Shown: positions 60,338 through 64,000 of the stretch, in pieces
Numbering within the stretch: position 1 is the first letter of the stretch
How the letters are laid out: every line of letters starts with the position of its first letter
DNA from: Strongylocentrotus purpuratus
Lineage: Eukaryota > Echinodermata > Echinoidea > Camarodonta > Strongylocentrotidae
Assembly (NCBI RefSeq): GCF_000002235.5
Contig: NW_022145609.1
Span: forward strand, 24,478,408-24,542,407
Length of the DNA stretch: 64,000 bases
Direction: 5' to 3'
The notes under the pieces: model-generated
The model's database searches: none
What the model was told of the DNA's origin: nothing
The model's input: only the letters and a program-made list of their open reading frames with translations
Translations under genes and position numbers: made by a program

Positions 60338-60530
60338 ATTATGTGTGTGTGTATTGGGTTTTTACAGACGTGTATCAATCAGATCGGATTATTTACGTCT
60401 GGGGGACCGACCTTTAAACGTCACCATCCGAAAGACGTGACTCAGTTTCGAACCTGCGTCCTCGGCTGAATCAGTTTGTAACTTCCACTTTTAGCTGGAT
60501 TACAGGCGCACGCCACAACGCCTGTAGACT
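60338..60530 (-). mobile_element. SINE with 7SL-like head
   Basis: Read on the minus strand, the 5' end has 'gtggcgtgcgcctgtaatcc' then 'agcta'. This closely resembles the 5' domain of SRP (7SL) RNA ('GTGGCGCGTGCCTGTAGTCC-CAGCTA'). A B-box-like 'ggttcgaaact' follows (60,444-60,454), then a SINE body ('tttcggatggtgacg', 'ggtcggtcccccagacgt', 'ctgtaaaaaccc') and an (AC)n tail. The head could also be a diverged tRNA. Confidence 0.6.
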
Positions 60531-60539
60531 GAAAGTCGC

Positions 60540-61740
60540 TTTGATTTTTTTTTTAAGGGGGCACACCCGCCTCCAATGAATAAATAAATTAATAAATCAT
60601 TCCTCCACTGGAAACTACCACGAACATACTGCCCGGTCAGTTGAAAAAAAAGGGGTGGCTGTAAAACCAGAAGAAAACAATTAGAACGCACCAATAGACT
60701 ACAATGACTTAATTGGACTGATTGGGGGAAAAGGCAAACTCATAACAAATGTTTAATTTGAAATTATTTTAACCTAGCCAGTGTTGACTACTGAATAATG
60801 CAATTCTCATTGGAGCACAATACAGGGACCACTTGGTTGCATAGGGCATAGGGTTAATATATTTTTTTTAATACAAACAAAAACTCACCCACCCCCTATC
60901 CAAACCAATCCAACTGGATGTAGACCAATAAAACGGCACATCAAAACAGTAGGGTCTATATGGATTAAATTAAAGGTATAAAAACCAGAATCCTACTAGT
61001 ATTATAGCCAAGCCTACTTTGGTTTGATAATGGTTTGAAAATGGTTTGAAAATAGGGGCAAAACCTATTTTAGGTTTGAAATTTAGGTAGAAACCAATGA
61101 AAACAAGTCAACTCTAATTCAAATGAATTGAGTACTAGTAAAAAAATAAAATAAAATAATAATAAAAAAGTATGTAAGGCCAAATGATAAAAATAACGAA
61201 TTTTTCGTCCCCGTCCGCCTCCTTTTAAAAAAAAACAATTTACTATTCAGAAAAAGCCCCCCCCCCCAAAAAAAAAAAGAGGCTGTGTTGTACATTTTGT
61301 ATAAATAGCTTCAATAGATAATTCAAGCTGAACACATGTACATTTTTCACTTTTTTTGAATTTTGAAACTTCTTTAGCAAGTGGACTAAAATAATACAAA
61401 TCATTTGTTTTGTCATACATTGCATCAGTTTATCAAATATAGCACAGTATCTGTGAATAAAATAATATACCTTGGCCAGCTATATTTAGCATGGCGGCCA
61501 TCTTTGAAAAAAATGTCAACAAAAATCGAAAAATGATAAATAGTAATGCCTTGCCTTTTTTGAAAAAAAAATCTGGACGAGAAACTCGTTATGTTTGTTA
61601 TTTGGCCTAAAAATCTAAGAGTAACTACGACACCGTCTTGCGTATAGAGCCAAGGCAGGTACAATCAAGGATTTTTATCTCTCAATACAACCTGCCGTTT
61701 ACTAGTAAGTGGTTTAGCGCCCCCTCGTGATCGTGTTATT
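60540..61740. other. No host gene recognised
   Basis: AT-rich sequence with homopolymer runs. A 'gggaccacttggttgcat ... gggttaat' fragment at ~60,825-60,858 resembles one at 54,315-54,355. A 'gcatggcggccatcttt' YY1-like word lies at ~61,490. No convincing exon. Confidence 0.5.
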
Positions 61741-61746
61741 ACACCC

Positions 61747-61747
<1 letters not shown>

Positions 61748-61805
<58 letters not shown>

Positions 61806-61818
61806 TCTCTCTCTCTTT
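61748..61818. repeat. (CT)n microsatellite
   Basis: Long CT run, nearly pure for about 50 bp. Confidence 0.95.
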
Positions 61819-61860
61819 TGAAAATACATAGTAATGATGCTCAGTTATATTTTCGGGCGA

Positions 61861-62100
61861 CAATAGACCTGTTTACTATTAACATATTCAAATTCATAGG
61901 TGTTTCTTTCCTGGGGAATTAGTGACGAGTTATTCTATATGAACCGGTTATTAATGAATGAACCACAATACTTGGAATCCAGTCTACATACATTACGTGT
62001 AGCTATGTCGGACAAACCTCGGACAAACTTTCGGGCTGTCAAGAACAACCTTTGTTTAAAAATGCATAAAATTTGAATATGGTAGTAAACTGGTCTATTG
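61861..62100. mobile_element. 240-bp MITE with 'caatagacc' TIRs
   Basis: 'caatagacctgtttactatt' with 'aacatattcaaatt' at left is mirrored by 'aatttgaatatggtagtaaa' and 'ctggtctattg' at right. Confidence 0.85.
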
Positions 62101-62565
62101 CTATAACGGGCTTCATTTCGTCAAAGATGTATATGGTTGAGGTTTGAGTTGTAAATGCGTTTTATGTTATAGGTTTACGGTTAGAGTAAGTGTTAGATGT
62201 TAGTATGTGTTGGTCCAAGGTTGAAGTTAACTTAGAAATACGGTTAGTTGATTTGTCAACGGATAATGAGTGTCGTACAACTGCTAATATTGCCTCTTCT
62301 ATTAAATTAATTTCTTGTTTGTGACAGAGCTTAATGACCTAATTTATATAGCTATCAAATTTTGGGTGAAGGAGCACCTACTCATGATAGATAATTATCT
62401 TTATTGCTAACGACTGCTGTTTTCTGCGTAACTTTTCGGGGCGATGAGCCTGAACAACTTTCCTTTTACTATCAGCATAATAAGATCCCCCCTCCATATA
62501 TATATGACTCTTATTTCCACGGAGTCAAATTTCACTCTAAATGGCGTCAGCTGGGAGTCAACTCT

Positions 62566-62686
62566 ATTCCTAGTTAAAGTGACACGGATTCCGAATCAAT
62601 TTGACTCGGATTGTGTGGCATCAGCTGAGAATTGACTCAATTCAGAGTCAAAATGACTCCTTTTCCGTGTCACTTTAACTAGGAAT
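62566..62686. mobile_element. 121-bp element with 23-bp perfect inverted ends
   Basis: The arms at 62,566-62,588 ('attcctagttaaagtgacac' plus gga) and 62,664-62,686 are exact reverse complements. The interior repeats 'gactc' words. Confidence 0.9.
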
Positions 62687-62917
62687 ATATACTTTCAAGC
62701 GAGACACACAAGATAAAGTACAAATATAAAAGAAAGTCCCACATGCCCCTCCCCCTTTAATATTATCCCCGGCACTCCAAATCCCCTTTCCACCCTTCTT
62801 CATAACCTCGCCTGAAGACTGCCATAATATAGCTCTGTCTGCTGGTCTAATGAACTGGTCAAAAGGGGTCCACCATGTACTCTAAGTACAGGCATGTAGA
62901 CGATAATGATTCCATCG

Positions 62918-62992
62918 TAGAGAGAGAGAGAGAGAGAGAGGGATGTAGAAAAAATTAATGAGAAAAAAATGAAAGAAAGAATTAACGACGAT

Positions 62993-63029
<37 letters not shown>

Positions 63030-63145
63030 CAGCAAGACTTGTTAAATAATGAGGCAGGGAGAGAAAGTGTCAAGAGAGATAGAGCGAGGGGATAATATAA
63101 GAAAAAAAAAAGCAAGAGAGAAGGAGAGAGAGAGAGAAAGAAGGA
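62918..63145. repeat. (GA)n microsatellite cluster
   Basis: Several GA runs (62,919-62,941; 62,995-63,027; 63,125-63,140) in purine-rich DNA. Confidence 0.93.
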
Positions 63146-63505
63146 AATGACAGATTATATTCTATGAAACACAAAAGGAACTGAGGCACGCAGAGGCAGA
63201 GCGATATATAAAAGAATAGATTTAAAACAAATCATATTGGCAGACGGGAAGAAAGAAATGGAAATGAAAAAGCACTAGGCCAATTCTAGGTTCAGAATGA
63301 ACTGAACGAAGAGACAGAATATTAGAAAGAGGATTGATGAGGACATACGAGTAGAATAATGATAATAATAATCTAACGTTTTTGTACAGCGCATAACATT
63401 GCATGTCTCTGTGCGCTTTACAGAACAGCATACAGAAGGAGTGGAATTAGTGCATATTTATTTTGAGATATTAAAAAGAGCTAAATAGATATGTTTTCAA
63501 ATTAC

Positions 63506-63507
<2 letters not shown>

Positions 63508-63541
<34 letters not shown>
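63508..63541. repeat. (TA)n microsatellite
   Basis: About 17 TA units. Confidence 0.95.
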
Positions 63542-63544
<3 letters not shown>

Positions 63545-63839
63545 TCTGCATGGCATTTTTAATAGTTCGTAGACCTGGAAGATCACACATGGGTTGTTTA
63601 CATGTTGGGCGAGAAGGGATCAATACTGTTTAAAAAAAGACAACACAGCTGTCGTTTTCCACAAGTAGGACAGGGTCGAATAATTTTAGATCGTGAGAAA
63701 GCCTGGTGACAATAAATTGTATACGCTAGTTGTTCCGTCGTCAATTTTCGTACAATTACCGAATTCCTAAAACTTCAACTCTGCACGGACCGAAAGCTGC
63801 ACCTAACCATAACCCTAAATCTAATCTAAACCCATGCAG

Positions 63840-64000
63840 TTGCAATCCCTCCCTCAGGGGCGGCGATCCCGGGGGACGGGGTAGGGGGACACGGCCCCTC
63901 CTAAATATTTTGAGGGGGGATAGATTTGAAAAAGTGCAACCAAAAACTAATAATAATGCAAAAGTCTTCTCACTCGGTCGCAACGCTCCCTCGCATAATA
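63840..64000. repeat. 'caggggcggcgatcccggg' repeat end
   Basis: Resembles the start of the widespread 'caggSgcggatccagg' type of hAT-like MITE; a related word lies at 46,662. It runs off the window, so only one end is seen. Confidence 0.4.

Overview
The window is animal nuclear DNA: AT-rich, with multi-exon genes, GT-AG introns, and very many short inverted-repeat transposons, SINE and LINE remnants, microsatellites and a large satellite array. The repeat vocabulary (ATGTACATG-rich spacers, 'gacctttgacctac' repeats, TTAA-flanked MITEs) and the two proteins suggest a marine invertebrate deuterostome, most likely an echinoderm such as a sea urchin. That assignment is inference from style, not proof.

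Layout. Positions 1-10,587 are about 58 head-to-tail copies of a ~182-bp satellite with higher-order duplications. Positions 10,607-11,800 are an inverted-repeat-bounded element with a ~158-bp internal tandem repeat. Positions 11,817-15,051 (minus strand) hold four coding exons for the N-terminal ~201 residues of mitochondrial L-threonine 3-dehydrogenase (TDH). Its C-terminal exons are not in the window, so the satellite lies in a TDH intron or at an assembly join. Positions 15,068-25,000 are TDH 5' intron or intergenic sequence dense in MITEs, with a possible TDH promoter near 22.3-22.6 kb.

Positions 25,233-58,525 (minus strand) hold a gene I could read end to end as 26 coding exons with consistent splice phases, giving 1,022 codons. 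It is the CC2D1A/CC2D1B (Lgd) orthologue: four DM14 domains, a C2 domain and a C-terminal coiled coil. Its introns carry almost every mobile-element class seen here, including a 4.5-kb long-arm foldback structure, a TIR element with an ORF and a CpG-rich block, a TTAA-flanked element with a 72-base G run, and nested insertions.

Positions 58,526-64,000 hold no recognised host gene. They contain a LINE 3' remnant split by a hAT-like MITE, a SINE with a 7SL-like head, and several MITEs and microsatellites.

The two host genes are read in the same direction but belong to unrelated processes: threonine catabolism in mitochondria, and endosomal/ESCRT-III and signalling regulation. The main interest is repeat architecture: satellite higher-order structure, a guild of TTAA-flanked MITEs, nested insertions, and small duplications that copied CC2D1 splice sites.
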